Shown here: positions 1-8,300 of the stretch, piece by piece | Layout of the letters: each line of letters opens with the position of its first letter | Position numbering within the stretch: position 1 is the stretch's first letter | NCBI GenBank assembly: GCA_015056415.1 | Contig: SVGJ01000014.1 | Coordinates: forward strand, 1 to 47,736 | DNA from: Clostridiales bacterium | Lineage (GTDB): Bacteria > Bacillota > Clostridia > Christensenellales > Aristaeellaceae | Reading direction: 5' to 3' | DNA: 47,736 bases | Position numbers and translations under genes: made by a program | Notes under the pieces: generated by a model | The model's input: the letters and a program-made list of their open reading frames with translations, nothing else | Databases searched by the model: none | What the model was told of the DNA's origin: nothing

Positions 1-536
1 GCGTAGATCATCTTGCCGAACTGGGTGCCCCAGTCGCCCAGGTGATTGATGCCCACGGTCTTGTAGCCCAGGAAATCATGGATGCGCTTGAGGGCGTGAC
101 CGATCATCGTGGTGGAAAGGTGCCCCACGCCGAAGCGCTTGGCGATGTTGATGGAGGAATAGTCCAGGCACACGGTCTTGCCGGCACCCAGGTCGGAGGA
201 GCCGTACTTTTCGCCCTGGGCGAGGACGGTCTCCAGCGTGTCCTTGGCGAAGTTCACGCGGTTGAGGAAGAAATTCATATAGCCGTTGACGGCTTCTGTG
301 CGGGCCACATCGGTATGAGTCCAGGCTTCGCACAGCATCTGGGCGATCTTGGGCGGGGCCATGCGCAGGGCCTTGGCCAGGCGGAACACGGGGAAGGCGT
401 AATCGCCCATGGCCGGGTCCGGGGGAACGGCCAGCAGGCCGCGGATCTCATCACAGGCGGGCAGTCCCTGTGCCTCGGGCCAGGTGGAGGCCAGGCAATC
501 GGCAGTCAGGGATGCGATGCGGGTCATCATATCCAT
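1..536 (-). CDS. argS: Arginyl-tRNA synthetase, N-terminal part (cut by window edge)
   Basis: Charges tRNA-Arg with arginine in the cytoplasm. The visible 178 residues hold the N-terminal additional domain and the class I catalytic start: a SSINIAKRFGVGHLSTT stretch, where GVGH is the HIGH-type motif, followed by HLGDWGTQFGK, which is diagnostic for ArgS. The ATG at 536 follows AAAGGAG by about 10 bases. The C-terminal part lies beyond base 1. A TTGCGG/TATGAT promoter lies just upstream, and the leader is too short to hold a T-box. It is divergent from the secreted protein at 729. Confidence 0.93.
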   Translation of the reverse strand, partial: MDMMTRIASLTADCLASTWPEAQGLPACDEIRGLLAVPPDPAMGDYAFPVFRLAKALRMAPPKIAQMLCEAWTHTDVARTEAVNGYMNFFLNRVNFAKDTLETVLAQGEKYGSSDLGAGKTVCLDYSSINIAKRFGVGHLSTTMIGHALKRIHDFLGYKTVGINHLGDWGTQFGKMIY

Positions 537-572
537 ACAGGTCAGACTCCTTTGCACAATCATACATCCCAT

Positions 573-602
573 ATCATACCATACACAGCACCGGTTCCGC
601 AA
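573..602 (-). promoter_or_regulatory. Putative sigma-A promoter of argS
   Basis: On the minus strand TTGCGG (597-602) is followed after 18 bases by TATGAT (573-578), close to the argS start at 536. The match is reasonable but not perfect. Confidence 0.5.
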
Positions 603-649
603 CGGGAGAAATCACCAAAACACAGTATGGAGAGAAATAAAAATTTTCG

Positions 650-678
650 TTGTTGGCGCAACGATATTGTGATATGAT
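650..678 (+). promoter_or_regulatory. Putative sigma-A promoter of the flavinylation-motif protein
   Basis: TTGTTG (650-655), a 17-base spacer, then TATGAT (673-678). The -35 region overlaps a short inverted repeat, CGTTG-N6-CAACG, which could be an operator. The start codon is 51 bases downstream. Confidence 0.5.
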
Positions 679-728
679 AATAATGCCTTCGGGCAAATGG
701 AAAAACCGACACTCAGGAGGATACAAGT

Positions 729-1238
729 ATGAAGAAGATTCTTTCCCTGATGATCGCTCTGGCCCTGGTGCTGGGCTGCACCGCCGCCCTGGCTGACGAG
801 AGCGTCCGCCTGTCCCAGGTGTACTGCGCCCCCAACGGCTCCGGCAGCGTGGGTATTGTGACCGTGGCCCTGCAGGGCGATGTGATCGTGGCTGTGCACA
901 TCGACGAGCTGCAGTGGATGGACGCCGGCTCCGTGAGCGTGCTGGACGCCGAAGGCGACCTGACCAAGGGCTTCCCCGAGGGCAAGGTGCTGGCCTCCAA
1001 GCTGGCCAACGATGAGGCTTACAGCGGCATGATGGCTGCTTATGCCGGCTCCACCGTGACCATCGCCAACAACTACGCCGCCATCGAGGCCTTCTGCGTG
1101 GGCAAGACCGTTGCCGACCTGGAAGCCGCTATCGCCGGCCTGGACAGCACCACCGCTGTGGACGCCGTTTCCGGCGCTACCCTGGTGAACACCCTGGGCT
1201 ATCTGCAGAGCGTGCTGCAGGCTGCCAAGGCTGAATAA
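729..1238 (+). CDS. Secreted small protein with FMN-attachment motif
   Basis: A 169-aa protein with a lysine-containing N-terminus and hydrophobic segment (residues 1-22), probably cleaved after ALA-22; GC at 16-17 is a weak alternative lipobox. Near the C-terminus DAVSGAT (145-151) fits the Dxx(S/T)GAT motif in which ApbE attaches FMN to the last threonine, as in NqrC/RnfG-type FMN-binding domains. The domain is small and I do not recognise a precise family. The inferred role is extracytoplasmic electron carriage. No ApbE, Rnf or Nqr gene lies in the window. AGGAGG precedes the ATG by 8 bases. It stands alone between a promoter and a strong terminator. Confidence 0.75.
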   Translation: MKKILSLMIALALVLGCTAALADESVRLSQVYCAPNGSGSVGIVTVALQGDVIVAVHIDELQWMDAGSVSVLDAEGDLTKGFPEGKVLASKLANDEAYSGMMAAYAGSTVTIANNYAAIEAFCVGKTVADLEAAIAGLDSTTAVDAVSGATLVNTLGYLQSVLQAAKAE

Positions 1239-1247
1239 TGCAGACAT

Positions 1248-1281
1248 AAAAAACAGCGACCGATCTGGTCGCTGTTTTTTT
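1248..1281. terminator. Bidirectional intrinsic terminator
   Basis: The arms CAGCGACC and GGTCGCTG enclose a 4-5 base loop, with six A before and seven T after, so it can end both the plus-strand gene at 1238 and the minus-strand reductase gene ending at 1288. Confidence 0.9.
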
Positions 1282-1287
1282 GTGCAT

Positions 1288-2235
1288 TTATATGACCTTG
1301 ATGCAGAATTCCTCGCACACCGGGGCGCAGTAGCCACAGCGCACGCACTTTTGCTGATCGCACACGCAAATGCCATCCTGAATGCTCAACGCGCCCTGAC
1401 GGCAGCGCTCCACGCATTTGCCGCAGGCGCGGCACCAATCGTGGATGATGAGCCTGCGGGGCTCGCGCTGGGTGCGCTGTGCAGCGGCGGCATCGGGGTC
1501 AAGGCCCTCCATCAGGCGGAGATTCACGTCGATCTCATCCTGGGACTGCATACCGCAGCACACCGCGTCGATGCAGTCAAGGCCCCTCAGGTAATCGAAG
1601 GCCTCGGCGGGAGACTTCAGCAGATGTCCGCCCCCCAGAGGCTTCATGGCGAAAATGCCGATGCCCGCGTCATGCGCCCGGGCAATGGCGGCAGCCATGT
1701 CGTCCCGGGTGCCATCGGGGATGCCTACGCCGGTGCGGTTGATGAGGGGGTGGATGATGTCCAGGCCGGGGTAGCGGGGAGCGTAATCCACGGCGGCTAC
1801 CCGGTGGGTGGAGAAGCCAACGGCCCTGATCTTGCCCTTGGCCTTCTGCTCCAGATAGAAATCGAAGGCCTCCCGGTGGCCCTTCAGGGTAAGCATATCC
1901 TCCTGCTCGTGCATAAGGAAGATGGGGATCACATCCATGTCCAGGCGTCGGCGGGCGTCATCGAAGGCCTCCTGGGCGGTGGCACGGTCCCATGCGTAGG
2001 ATTTGGTGGAAACGAGGAGATCAGGCCGCTTTTTCAGCGCCAGGCGCAGCGGCTCGTATGTATCGTAGAGCTGGGCCGTGTCAAAAAGATTGATCCCGCA
2101 GGCAGCGGCATACAGTATCAGCTCCGCGCCCTTTTCGGGCGGGAAATCCCTTTGCATGGGGCTGATGGTCAGCGTGCCGAAAGCCAGCGGGAACACACAT
2201 AGGCCGCTTTTACCCAGCGGCCGGAGGGTCATCAT
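1288..2235 (-). CDS. Aldo/keto reductase with C-terminal 2[4Fe-4S] ferredoxin domain
   Basis: A 315-aa redox protein. Residues 1-250 form an aldo/keto reductase barrel with the tetrad D52, Y57, K78 and H109 in family contexts ([20 protein letters not shown]). The C-terminus has [11 protein letters not shown] and [11 protein letters not shown], two 4Fe-4S clusters. Members of this fused family are poorly characterised oxidoreductases of anaerobes; the substrate is unknown. The ATG overlaps the IreB stop (ATGA), so translation is probably coupled. It ends at the bidirectional terminator at 1248. Confidence 0.9.
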   Translation of the reverse strand: MMTLRPLGKSGLCVFPLAFGTLTISPMQRDFPPEKGAELILYAAACGINLFDTAQLYDTYEPLRLALKKRPDLLVSTKSYAWDRATAQEAFDDARRRLDMDVIPIFLMHEQEDMLTLKGHREAFDFYLEQKAKGKIRAVGFSTHRVAAVDYAPRYPGLDIIHPLINRTGVGIPDGTRDDMAAAIARAHDAGIGIFAMKPLGGGHLLKSPAEAFDYLRGLDCIDAVCCGMQSQDEIDVNLRLMEGLDPDAAAAQRTQREPRRLIIHDWCRACGKCVERCRQGALSIQDGICVCDQQKCVRCGYCAPVCEEFCIKVI

Positions 2236-2492
2236 TTGGCGTGACCTGCCAGATAGAAGCGCACCAGCTCCTCAAGGATCTCGTCCCGCTCCAGGCGGCA
2301 GATCATGCTGCGGGCCTGATTGTAGCTGGTGATATAGGTGGGATCGCCGGAGATGATATAGCCGACGATCTGCGTGATGGGATCGTAGCCCTTGGCCTGC
2401 AGCGCGTTATAGACATACATAAGGATGTCCTGGGCCTCGTTGCCGGTTTCCTGCAGGGGCTTCAGCTTGGTGGTATTGAACATTTCAGGCAC
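2232..2492 (-). CDS. ireB: IreB-family regulatory phosphoprotein (UPF0297)
   Basis: An 86-aa cytoplasmic protein with the family core [20 protein letters not shown] and [11 protein letters not shown]. IreB of enterococci is a phosphorylated target of the kinase IreK and modulates cephalosporin resistance; the Bacillus relative is YrzL. I chose the GTG at 2492 because AAAGGAG lies 8 bases upstream; ATG at 2483 is the alternative. The usual neighbours alaS and ruvX are absent; an aldo/keto reductase follows with a 4-base overlap. Confidence 0.9.
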   Translation of the reverse strand: MPEMFNTTKLKPLQETGNEAQDILMYVYNALQAKGYDPITQIVGYIISGDPTYITSYNQARSMICRLERDEILEELVRFYLAGHAK

Positions 2493-2525
2493 GGCGGTAG
2501 CTCCTTTACCCGTTGATACTGTTCT

Positions 2526-2531
2526 ATTATA
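2526..2531 (-). promoter_or_regulatory. Putative -10 element for ireB-reductase
   Basis: Minus-strand TATAAT at 2526-2531 lies 33 bases before the ireB GTG. The -35 side (TTTCGT at 17 bases) is weak. It implies that ireB has its own promoter although the permease gene lies upstream on the same strand. Confidence 0.45.
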
Positions 2532-2609
2532 CACGGTTCTTGCGCAAAACGAAAGACCTTTTTCTGGCTTTTTATGAGAAAATATTAAGAAAGCTGTAAC
2601 AAAAATATG

Positions 2610-3620
2610 TCATGGACGCCAGCCGCGCAGCGCGCCCCGCAGCGAGACCACTGCCGGCAGGGCTGCTACCATGCCCAGCGGGCCGCCCAGCATACCGCCG
2701 GCAGAGATGGTCAGCAGCACCAGCAGCGGATGCAGCCGTGTGGCGCCGGAGAGAAACCGGGGCGAGAGCAACCCGCTTTCGATCTGCTGCACCAGCAGCA
2801 GGATCCCCAGCGTCCACAGCGCCGAGAGCCAACCGCCCTGCAGCGCCAGCAGCACGGCGGGAATGCCGGCGATCACCGGGCCGATGTAGGGGACCAGCTC
2901 CATCACGCCCATCAGCAGCCCCAGCACCAGCCACCCCGGAGTGCCGGCGGCCAGCAGTCCCACGGCGGTCAGCGTGCCCACAGAGAGGGAAAGCATCAGC
3001 TGTCCCCGCAGGAAATTCACCGTTTCACGGCGCATCTCCCGGGCGGCGCGGACGGCCCGGGCACGATAACGTACCGGAATGAGCAGCTCCATCGCAGAGG
3101 CGATCCGCCGCCTGTCCCGCAGGAGATAGAAGGCGAACAGAGGCGCGAGAAACAGCTTCCCCGCAGCCTGCACGGCTTGCTTCACGGCCTGTGCGGCGCC
3201 GGTGAGCAAGGCGCCCACCCGCTGGCTGAGCTGGCTGAACAGCTCCTCGCGGAGGGGCGCCAGGTCAATGCCGCGCGCCTGCAAAAAAGCCTGGGCTTTC
3301 GTCAGCAGTTCACGCCCCCATGTTAGCAGCGCGGGAAAATCCGCTGCCAGCTGCTGGAACTGTCTGATGATGGGCGGAATCAGCCCCAGCAGCATCCCCA
3401 GCGCCAGCGCGGCGAGGATCAGGAAGGACAATGCGGCCGACAGGCCGGGGGAAAGACGCTTCTCCAGCAGACGGCAAACGGGCAGCGCCAGAGCCATGAG
3501 CAGCCAGGCAGCCAGCAGCTGCATGGCCAGAGCGGCCAGCACATCGCGCAGCAGCAGAACCGCCGCCCCACCGGCGATGATCCACGGCAGCGCCCGCCGG
3601 CGATCAAGCGTGTGCTGCAT
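2610..3620 (-). CDS. AI-2E family permease
   Basis: A 336-aa multi-pass membrane protein of the AI-2E/PerM family. It has paired hydrophobic segments at the N-terminus, a central soluble loop, and the conserved C-terminal part with GVMELVPYIGPVIAGIPA and a late HPLLVLLTISAGG segment. Family members include YtvI- and YrrI-type proteins whose substrate is mostly unknown. The ATG at 3620 follows GAAAGGAG by 7 bases; upstream in-frame codons overlap the small gene at 3668. It sits next to PRC-barrel and IreB genes as in the yrrD-yrrI-alaS-yrzL arrangement, but alaS is missing. Confidence 0.88.
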   Translation of the reverse strand: MQHTLDRRRALPWIIAGGAAVLLLRDVLAALAMQLLAAWLLMALALPVCRLLEKRLSPGLSAALSFLILAALALGMLLGLIPPIIRQFQQLAADFPALLTWGRELLTKAQAFLQARGIDLAPLREELFSQLSQRVGALLTGAAQAVKQAVQAAGKLFLAPLFAFYLLRDRRRIASAMELLIPVRYRARAVRAAREMRRETVNFLRGQLMLSLSVGTLTAVGLLAAGTPGWLVLGLLMGVMELVPYIGPVIAGIPAVLLALQGGWLSALWTLGILLLVQQIESGLLSPRFLSGATRLHPLLVLLTISAGGMLGGPLGMVAALPAVVSLRGALRGWRP

Positions 3621-3667
3621 GGCAATGCTCCTTTCAAAAAGGGGCAGGAATCCATCCTGCCCATGGT

Positions 3668-3793
3668 TCACATATTGGTTTTCATCCACTTTCTGGCCAT
3701 GGAGACCTTCCGGCGGACTGCCCGCCCGGCAGGCGTCATCATCATACCGGCGCCCAGCATAAAGCCCATGGCGCCCATTGCCAATTTGCCCAT
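3668..3793 (-). CDS. 41-aa glycine/methionine-rich small protein
   Basis: Starts MGKLAMGAMGFMLGAG, a short hydrophobic segment with G-xxx-G spacing, followed by a basic tail (RRKVSMARKWMK). The ATG follows AAAGGAGGT by 7 bases. It lies between a PRC-barrel gene (18-base gap) and the AI-2E permease gene. Position and character resemble the small YrzQ-like (DUF3918) protein near yrrI in Bacillus; that link is from memory. It is probably membrane-associated; function unknown. Confidence 0.7.
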   Translation of the reverse strand: MGKLAMGAMGFMLGAGMMMTPAGRAVRRKVSMARKWMKTNM

Positions 3794-3811
3794 ATGCGTA
3801 CCTCCTTTCGG

Positions 3812-4273
3812 TCAGTGAAGGATGCGTTCCAGCGTGCAGCCGCAGGGGATCAGCACCTGTCCGGGTTCGCCTGGAACAGGGCGTACCACGAATTGCCGCG
3901 CCAGCATCCGGCCCAGGGTGATCTCCTCCACCAGCCCCAGCGATATTTCCAGCGCTGTGACCTGAAGCGTTTCGGGGTTGATATAGGCGTCGGTGACTCT
4001 GCCCAGGTTCAGCCCGCCGGTGTCCTTCACGCTGGTGAGGGCGAAATCCGCGTCCCGGGGCAGAGTGCAGGGCTTGCAGTCAAGAATGACGGAAACGGCG
4101 CCCAGCACCTGGATGCAGGCCGCGTCCAGCCATTTCGCGCCGCCCAGCCCATGACGGATCACCAGTCCGCGCAGGGCATGGCCATCCGGGGTAAGAACGG
4201 CCTGCTCCACCCGGCCGACCATCCGGCCATTCAGCGCGGCGGGCAGTCCTACGATGCTGCCCAGCCGAATCAC
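3812..4273 (-). CDS. PRC-barrel domain protein (YrrD-like)
   Basis: A 153-aa protein with two PRC-barrel-like halves: residues 1-75 (RLGSIVGLPAALNGRMVGRV) and about 78-150 (LTSVKDTGGLNLGRVTDAYI). PRC-barrels are small beta-folds used in RNA processing and in sporulation proteins; no enzymatic role is visible. The start is GTG at 4273, overlapping the upstream stop as GTGA, so translation is probably coupled. It heads the YrrD-like end of the permease locus. Confidence 0.85.
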   Translation of the reverse strand: MIRLGSIVGLPAALNGRMVGRVEQAVLTPDGHALRGLVIRHGLGGAKWLDAACIQVLGAVSVILDCKPCTLPRDADFALTSVKDTGGLNLGRVTDAYINPETLQVTALEISLGLVEEITLGRMLARQFVVRPVPGEPGQVLIPCGCTLERILH

Positions 4274-4413
4274 AGGTCATCGGCGTCCTGCACGGGCACG
4301 TCCCACTCGTCATCCCAGGGTACGCCGGTGTAGGAGCCCAGCACATCATAGGGATTCTTCTTCCGCGCCTCCTGAATGATGGCGTCCACCATTTCTTTGG
4401 GCCGCTTGTTCAT
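4270..4413 (-). CDS. 47-aa conserved small acidic protein
   Basis: The sequence has a basic N-terminus (MNKRPKEMVDAIIQEARKK) and an acidic end (YDVLGSYTGVPWDDEW, PVQDADDL). I remember similar small proteins ending in PVQDADDL in many Clostridia, without known function. The ATG at 4413 follows GAAGGAGGG by 8 bases, far better than any upstream codon. The stop overlaps the GTG of the PRC-barrel gene. Confidence 0.75.
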   Translation of the reverse strand: MNKRPKEMVDAIIQEARKKNPYDVLGSYTGVPWDDEWDVPVQDADDL

Positions 4414-4483
4414 GGCAGCATCCCTCCTTCGCAGAAAGATTGCCCGGATCAGCGCGGATTCATGATGAAAACTTGTGGAAAAG

Positions 4484-4507
4484 AAAAAAGCCTGAAAGAT
4501 CAGGCTT
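4484..4507 (-). terminator. Intrinsic terminator of the rubredoxin gene
   Basis: Arms AAGCCTGA and TCAGGCTT with a 4-base loop, followed on the minus strand by TTTTTTC. The left arm contains the rubredoxin stop codon. Confidence 0.88.
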
Positions 4508-4661
4508 CTTCCTCGAACAGATCCTTGCCTACGCCACACAGGGGGCAGACCCAGTCCTCGGGAACATTTTCCCACTCCGTGCCGGGGGCCACGCCGTTGT
4601 CGGGATCGCCGGACTCCACTTCGTATACATAACCGCAAACCGTGCAAACATAATGCTTCAT
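4500..4661 (-). CDS. Rubredoxin
   Basis: A 53-aa small iron protein that carries single electrons in anaerobes, typically to rubrerythrin, superoxide reductase or flavodiiron proteins. It starts [14 protein letters not shown] and ends with [18 protein letters not shown], giving the two CxxC pairs that bind one Fe; the usual [10 protein letters not shown] segment lies between. The length is typical. AAAGGAGAT precedes the ATG. Its promoter shares a 14-base element with that of rubrerythrin at 24757. Confidence 0.96.
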   Translation of the reverse strand: MKHYVCTVCGYVYEVESGDPDNGVAPGTEWENVPEDWVCPLCGVGKDLFEEEA

Positions 4662-4706
4662 ATCGTTGATCTCCTTTCGTGTGTGGGAGGTTTCCCTCCT
4701 GAAAAG

Positions 4707-4742
4707 AGTATCAACCGTTTTGCGGAAAGTGAAACGGGTTTT
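4707..4742 (-). promoter_or_regulatory. Rubredoxin promoter with element shared with rubrerythrin
   Basis: On the minus strand AAAACCCGTTTCAC (4729-4742) is followed after 16 bases by GATACT (4707-4712). The rubrerythrin gene has AAAACCTGTTTCAC, 16 bases, TATACT. Confidence 0.6.
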
Positions 4743-4749
4743 CAGAAAA

Positions 4750-6963
4750 TTATTTTTCGTAAAGCAGCGGCGTGATCTCTCCGGTGGCCAGCACCCGCAG
4801 GCGGTGAAGGGGACGGGTGAGCATCACGTAAAGCATGCGGCACAGGAAGGGATCGTTACCGAACTCGTTCCCGCTGGCATTGCACACGGCAACGCAGTCG
4901 AATTCCAGCCCCTTCACCATGGCGGCAGGGAGGATCAGCACACCGCCGTGATAATCCGTATCATCCTCCTTCATCAGGCGGACGGGCAGGTCGTCCTTCA
5001 GCAGCTTGTAGAGATGCTCTGCGCCGGAACGGGTTTTTTCGATCAGCGCGATGGTGTGGTAGCCCTCGTCCTGCCATGCCCTGACCTGCTGGCGCAGCGC
5101 GGCGTAGCGCTCCTTGTCGGTGGAGAAAACGGAGACGGCCGGCTCCTCGCCGTAGCGCAACACGGGGCGGGCTGTCTGCTGTCCGGGAACTGGATGACGG
5201 GCGGCAACGCGGCTGGCAAGGCGCATGATCTCCACGGTGTTGCGGTAGCTGGTGACCAGTTGCAGGAGCGTCGCCTCGCCGCCGAAGACCGGTCCCATCC
5301 ACTGCTGATAGTCGCTGATGCCCTCGTCCTCGTGGATGCCCTGCATCAGGTCGCCCACCAGGGTGAAGGTGGCAGCGGGGTAGTGTTCACGCAGCAGCGC
5401 CAGCTGATAGGGCGAGAAGTCCTGGCATTCGTCCATCACGATGTGCCGCAGGGGCTTTCCGGGCAGGCCGTACAGCGCCTTGCAGATGCTGCACAGCGCT
5501 GCCAGATCCTCCTGCTGCACCCGTTTCTTGTCCAGCAGGGGCAGGGTGGCCGCCTGTACGGCTTCGGCTTCGCAGCGGGTCAGGTAAGTACGGTAGACCG
5601 TCAGCAGGGACAGATCGGGGAACAGGGTGGGAAATTCCTTCAGGTATTGCTTTGCCCGCTGGTCGATCTCAGCCAGGCGCTCGTCGCGGCTTTGCAGGAG
5701 CTTACGGGCACGGGCGCGGCGTTCCTCGCCGTCGGGCAGCTGGGCAAGCAGCTGCGTCAGGCGATCCTGAGCCATTTTGTCCATGGCGGCCTTCATGGCT
5801 TCCGCTACCTGCAGGAGTCGCTTTTTGATATACTTTTTCAATTCGTCGATGCGCTGGGCAAGGGGGAAGGGCCGTAGCTGCTTGAGGAAGATATCCTGCA
5901 CCTCCTCGGGGGTGTAGAGCACATGCCCGCCGAAGCGCAGGCCGTTGCCGGGCAGGATCTCCGCCTGATACTCCTGCAGGAAGGCTTCCACGCTGCGCTT
6001 CATCTCCAGCGAGCCCTTGCGGCGCAGCACCCCGCCCATAGCGGCGCGATCGGCCGATGTGCCGGAAAGCTTGTCCTCCAGCCGGCTGACCAGCTGAATC
6101 TTCGGAGCGCGCTTGCCCATCCAGCTTTGGCACAGTCCGGCGAAGGTGGTCTGGATCACCCGCTCCACGCCCAGGTCGGGCAGGACTTGCGAGATGTAGG
6201 AAAGGAACAGCGGGTTGGGGGCGAGGATCATCATCTGCTCCGGACGAAGAGTGTCCCGGAAGGCATAGAGCAGCCACGCGATGCGGTGCAGGGCGATGGT
6301 GGTTTTGCCGCTGCCGGCCACGCCCTGCACGATGAGGTTTTGACGCAGGGGGTGGCGGATCACCAGGTTCTGCTCGGCCTGGATGGTGGTGACGATCTCC
6401 TTCAGCCTGTCGGAGCTGACCGAGCCCAGCACGCCCTGCAGGTAGGCGTCCTGGCTGACGACGCCGCTGTCGAACAGGGAGATGAGGCGGTCGCCTTCCA
6501 CGGTGAGCATACGCTTCAGGGACAGGTCTCCCCGTACCAGACCGTCGGGGGCCTCGTAATCCATGGGGCCCACCTGGCCGGAATAGTACAGGTTGGCAAC
6601 AGGGGAGCGCCAGTCGGCCACCACCACGTCCAGGGTGGTGGAATCGTGCACGCCCCAGCGGCCCAGGTAGTGGGTCTCGGGGGAGCCACCCTCGGGGGTG
6701 AAATCCAGGTGCGCGAAATAGGCCTGACGCCGGGAGCGTGCCAGGTTGTGCAGGGTATCCACCTTCATGCGCAGGATGTCCATCATCACCTGCTCGTCCA
6801 TGGTGGCGTCGGCGGGTACTACAACGAGGCGTTCTTCCTCAGCGCCTACGCCGGTGTCCTTTTCCAGCTTGTCGATCTCGCGTTGGATGGTTTGGTGTGT
6901 TTGCGTCAGATGCTGCGCCTCTGCCAGGCTGCACGGATGCTCGGGTAAAACGTAGGGTTCCAT
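4750..6963 (-). CDS. helD: HelD-like UvrD/Rep-family ATPase
   Basis: A 737-aa superfamily 1 helicase-like ATPase. The N-terminus is helical with the HelD-type [11 protein letters not shown] motif (about 118-128); Walker [10 protein letters not shown] is near 214-222; [11 protein letters not shown] is the Walker B/motif II; motif VI-like [13 protein letters not shown] lies near the C-terminus. HelD enters RNA polymerase and releases it from stalled complexes; actinobacterial relatives protect against rifamycins. The ATG follows AAGGAGG by only 3 bases. A good promoter (7064-7092) is separated from the gene by a terminator-like hairpin (6994-7031), suggesting attenuation. Confidence 0.9.
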   Translation of the reverse strand: MEPYVLPEHPCSLAEAQHLTQTHQTIQREIDKLEKDTGVGAEEERLVVVPADATMDEQVMMDILRMKVDTLHNLARSRRQAYFAHLDFTPEGGSPETHYLGRWGVHDSTTLDVVVADWRSPVANLYYSGQVGPMDYEAPDGLVRGDLSLKRMLTVEGDRLISLFDSGVVSQDAYLQGVLGSVSSDRLKEIVTTIQAEQNLVIRHPLRQNLIVQGVAGSGKTTIALHRIAWLLYAFRDTLRPEQMMILAPNPLFLSYISQVLPDLGVERVIQTTFAGLCQSWMGKRAPKIQLVSRLEDKLSGTSADRAAMGGVLRRKGSLEMKRSVEAFLQEYQAEILPGNGLRFGGHVLYTPEEVQDIFLKQLRPFPLAQRIDELKKYIKKRLLQVAEAMKAAMDKMAQDRLTQLLAQLPDGEERRARARKLLQSRDERLAEIDQRAKQYLKEFPTLFPDLSLLTVYRTYLTRCEAEAVQAATLPLLDKKRVQQEDLAALCSICKALYGLPGKPLRHIVMDECQDFSPYQLALLREHYPAATFTLVGDLMQGIHEDEGISDYQQWMGPVFGGEATLLQLVTSYRNTVEIMRLASRVAARHPVPGQQTARPVLRYGEEPAVSVFSTDKERYAALRQQVRAWQDEGYHTIALIEKTRSGAEHLYKLLKDDLPVRLMKEDDTDYHGGVLILPAAMVKGLEFDCVAVCNASGNEFGNDPFLCRMLYVMLTRPLHRLRVLATGEITPLLYEK

Positions 6964-6990
6964 GTTCCTCCTTCTTCCGGCAGGGTATAC

Positions 6991-7031
6991 AAAAAGCCCC
7001 TGCCCTTCATCTAATGAATTCGCAGAGGCTT
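6991..7031 (-). promoter_or_regulatory. Terminator hairpin in the helD leader (candidate attenuator)
   Basis: Minus-strand arms AAGCCTCTGC and GCAGGGGCTT (one mismatch), with an inner TTCAT/ATGAA stem, followed by five T. It lies between the helD promoter and its start codon. A competing stem GCTTGCA/TGTAAGC just upstream would use the first bases of the left arm. Confidence 0.6.
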
Positions 7032-7063
7032 ACATCATGCTGCAAGCGTGTGTTGTGGGATGT

Positions 7064-7092
7064 ATTGTAGCAGAGATGGATGGGTTTGTCAA
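7064..7092 (-). promoter_or_regulatory. Putative sigma-A promoter of helD
   Basis: Minus-strand TTGACA (7087-7092), 17 bases, TACAAT (7064-7069). This near-consensus promoter gives a leader of roughly 95 bases. Confidence 0.75.
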
Positions 7093-7472
7093 GGCGTTAT
7101 TGGCGGATCCGTATGGAGCATGCGGGTGCCAGCCTGGGGGCGTACTTTTCGTCTCGGCGAAAAGTACCAAAAGCCGCCCGGGGGCCACAATGGAGGTGTG
7201 GCCCCCGGACCCCGGTGCACTTCTCAGGATGGCCTGCGTGTGAGCCCTCGCGGGGCGACCCGTTACAGCAGGGTTGGCGGCGCGGGCAACGCGCCACCCC
7301 ATGATCGCTGCCATACGCTTAGAAGGAGATTGCGTATGGGGTATTGGACTGATGGTGGTGCATTGCCATACCGCGGGCGTGCGTCGCGGCGCATCCGTTA
7401 TGCGCCGTGACCCCTGCTGATATCAATTGCGTGTGCTTTCCCCGCATGGGTTTCTAAAGGGGCAATGCCCCT
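7093..7472. other. Non-coding GC-rich spacer with hairpin repeats
   Basis: I see no credible gene here: the open frames lack ribosome-binding sites and lie across palindromes. It holds a GTACTTTTCG/CGAAAAGTAC hairpin (7142-7167), a perfect 10-bp GGGGGCCACA/TGTGGCCCCC hairpin (7180-7206), and the promoter-side part of a three-hairpin module shared with 8301-8432 and 38945-39029. Confidence 0.7.
7142..7211 (+). repeat. Double-hairpin intergenic repeat
   Basis: Two consecutive strong hairpins, GTACTTTTCG...CGAAAAGTAC and GGGGGCCACA...TGTGGCCCCC, then GGACCCC. Similar tails are, from memory, dispersed in gut Clostridia. Only one copy is in this window. Confidence 0.55.
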
Positions 7473-7502
7473 TTAGCGGGGTCCAGGGGCAGAGCCCCTG
7501 GT
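7381..7502 (-). repeat. Three-hairpin module, copy 1
   Basis: Contains the GCGTCGCGGCGC...GCGCCGTGACCCCT hairpin (7381-7415), a TAAAGGGGC/GCCCCTTTA hairpin (about 7455-7475), and a CCAGGGGC/GCCCCTGG hairpin (7482-7501). The TrmH stop codon (7473-7475) lies in the middle hairpin, so the last residues, RGSAPGPR, are encoded by repeat. Confidence 0.7.
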
Positions 7503-8216
7503 GAAGTTGTAGATGCCGATGGCGGCGGCGATGGAGAGGTTGAGGGAATCGATCTTTTCGTTGCTGGGGATGCGTACGGGCTGACCCAGCTGGGCGAAGG
7601 ATGCGGGCAGGCCGCTGCCCTCGTTGCCGAAGATCAGCGTCCAGGCGGCAGGAATATTGCCGGAGAGCACGTCCGGAAGGGAACGGGAACCGTCCAGCAT
7701 GAAGGGGTACAGAGCACGGCCGGGATGTTCGGCCAGGTAATCTTCGAAGGTGTTGTAGACCTTTATCCGCAGGGAGAACAGGCTGCCCATGCTGGCCCGG
7801 ACGACGCGGGGATCGAACACGTCCACGCAGGGACGGATCAGGGCGATGTCCTCCACGCCAAAGCCAAGGGCTGTGCGCAGGATGGTGCCCACGTTGCCCT
7901 GGTCGGAGGGGTTGTGCAGCACTACGTGGGGGACGCCGGGGGTGAGGGAATCGTCAAACTTGCTGAACACGGCGGCGGCAAAGCAGTTTTCCTTGCCGGA
8001 GATGCGGGAAAGGGCCTTATCGGCGATCTCTACGCGGATACGGAGCTTCTCCGCAAGGGCGGTGAGCTTCAGCGCAGCCTCGGTTCCCTCGGCTTTGGAA
8101 TGGAGCAGCACACGGCGGGCGCAATCGGGCCGATGCAGAAGGCATTCCATGGCCGGGAAAGCGCCGGGAGCATAACCATAATCCAGATCGGATTTATACG
8201 GGGCAAGTGAAGGCAT
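7473..8216 (-). CDS. TrmH/SpoU-family RNA 2'-O-methyltransferase
   Basis: A 247-aa SPOUT-fold enzyme that uses S-adenosylmethionine to methylate ribose in tRNA or rRNA. Motif 1 is HNPSDQGNVGTILRTALGFG, motif 2 LIFGNEGSGLP, motif 3 IPSNEKIDSLNLSIAAAIGIYNF, which builds the knot and cofactor site. The N-terminal 90 residues are a short substrate-binding part. The target nucleotide cannot be told from sequence. The ATG at 8216 follows GGAGGAG by 6 bases. The C-terminus runs into an intergenic repeat. Confidence 0.9.
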   Translation of the reverse strand: MPSLAPYKSDLDYGYAPGAFPAMECLLHRPDCARRVLLHSKAEGTEAALKLTALAEKLRIRVEIADKALSRISGKENCFAAAVFSKFDDSLTPGVPHVVLHNPSDQGNVGTILRTALGFGVEDIALIRPCVDVFDPRVVRASMGSLFSLRIKVYNTFEDYLAEHPGRALYPFMLDGSRSLPDVLSGNIPAAWTLIFGNEGSGLPASFAQLGQPVRIPSNEKIDSLNLSIAAAIGIYNFTRGSAPGPR

Positions 8217-8300
8217 AATGTTCTCCTCCTGTTCGGAGCGATTATAGCACATTTCAGTGTGAGTGGGAAGAGGGAGAACGCATCGGAAAGCCACATTCCT

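Noticed and set aside
541-610. T-box leader before argS
   Set aside because: The promoter leaves only about 30 bases of leader, with no specifier stem or T-box sequence.
6962-7410. Several open frames on both strands in the spacer before helD
   Set aside because: They run through perfect palindromes and a promoter, and their translations look like random GC-rich sequence; treated as non-coding repeat.
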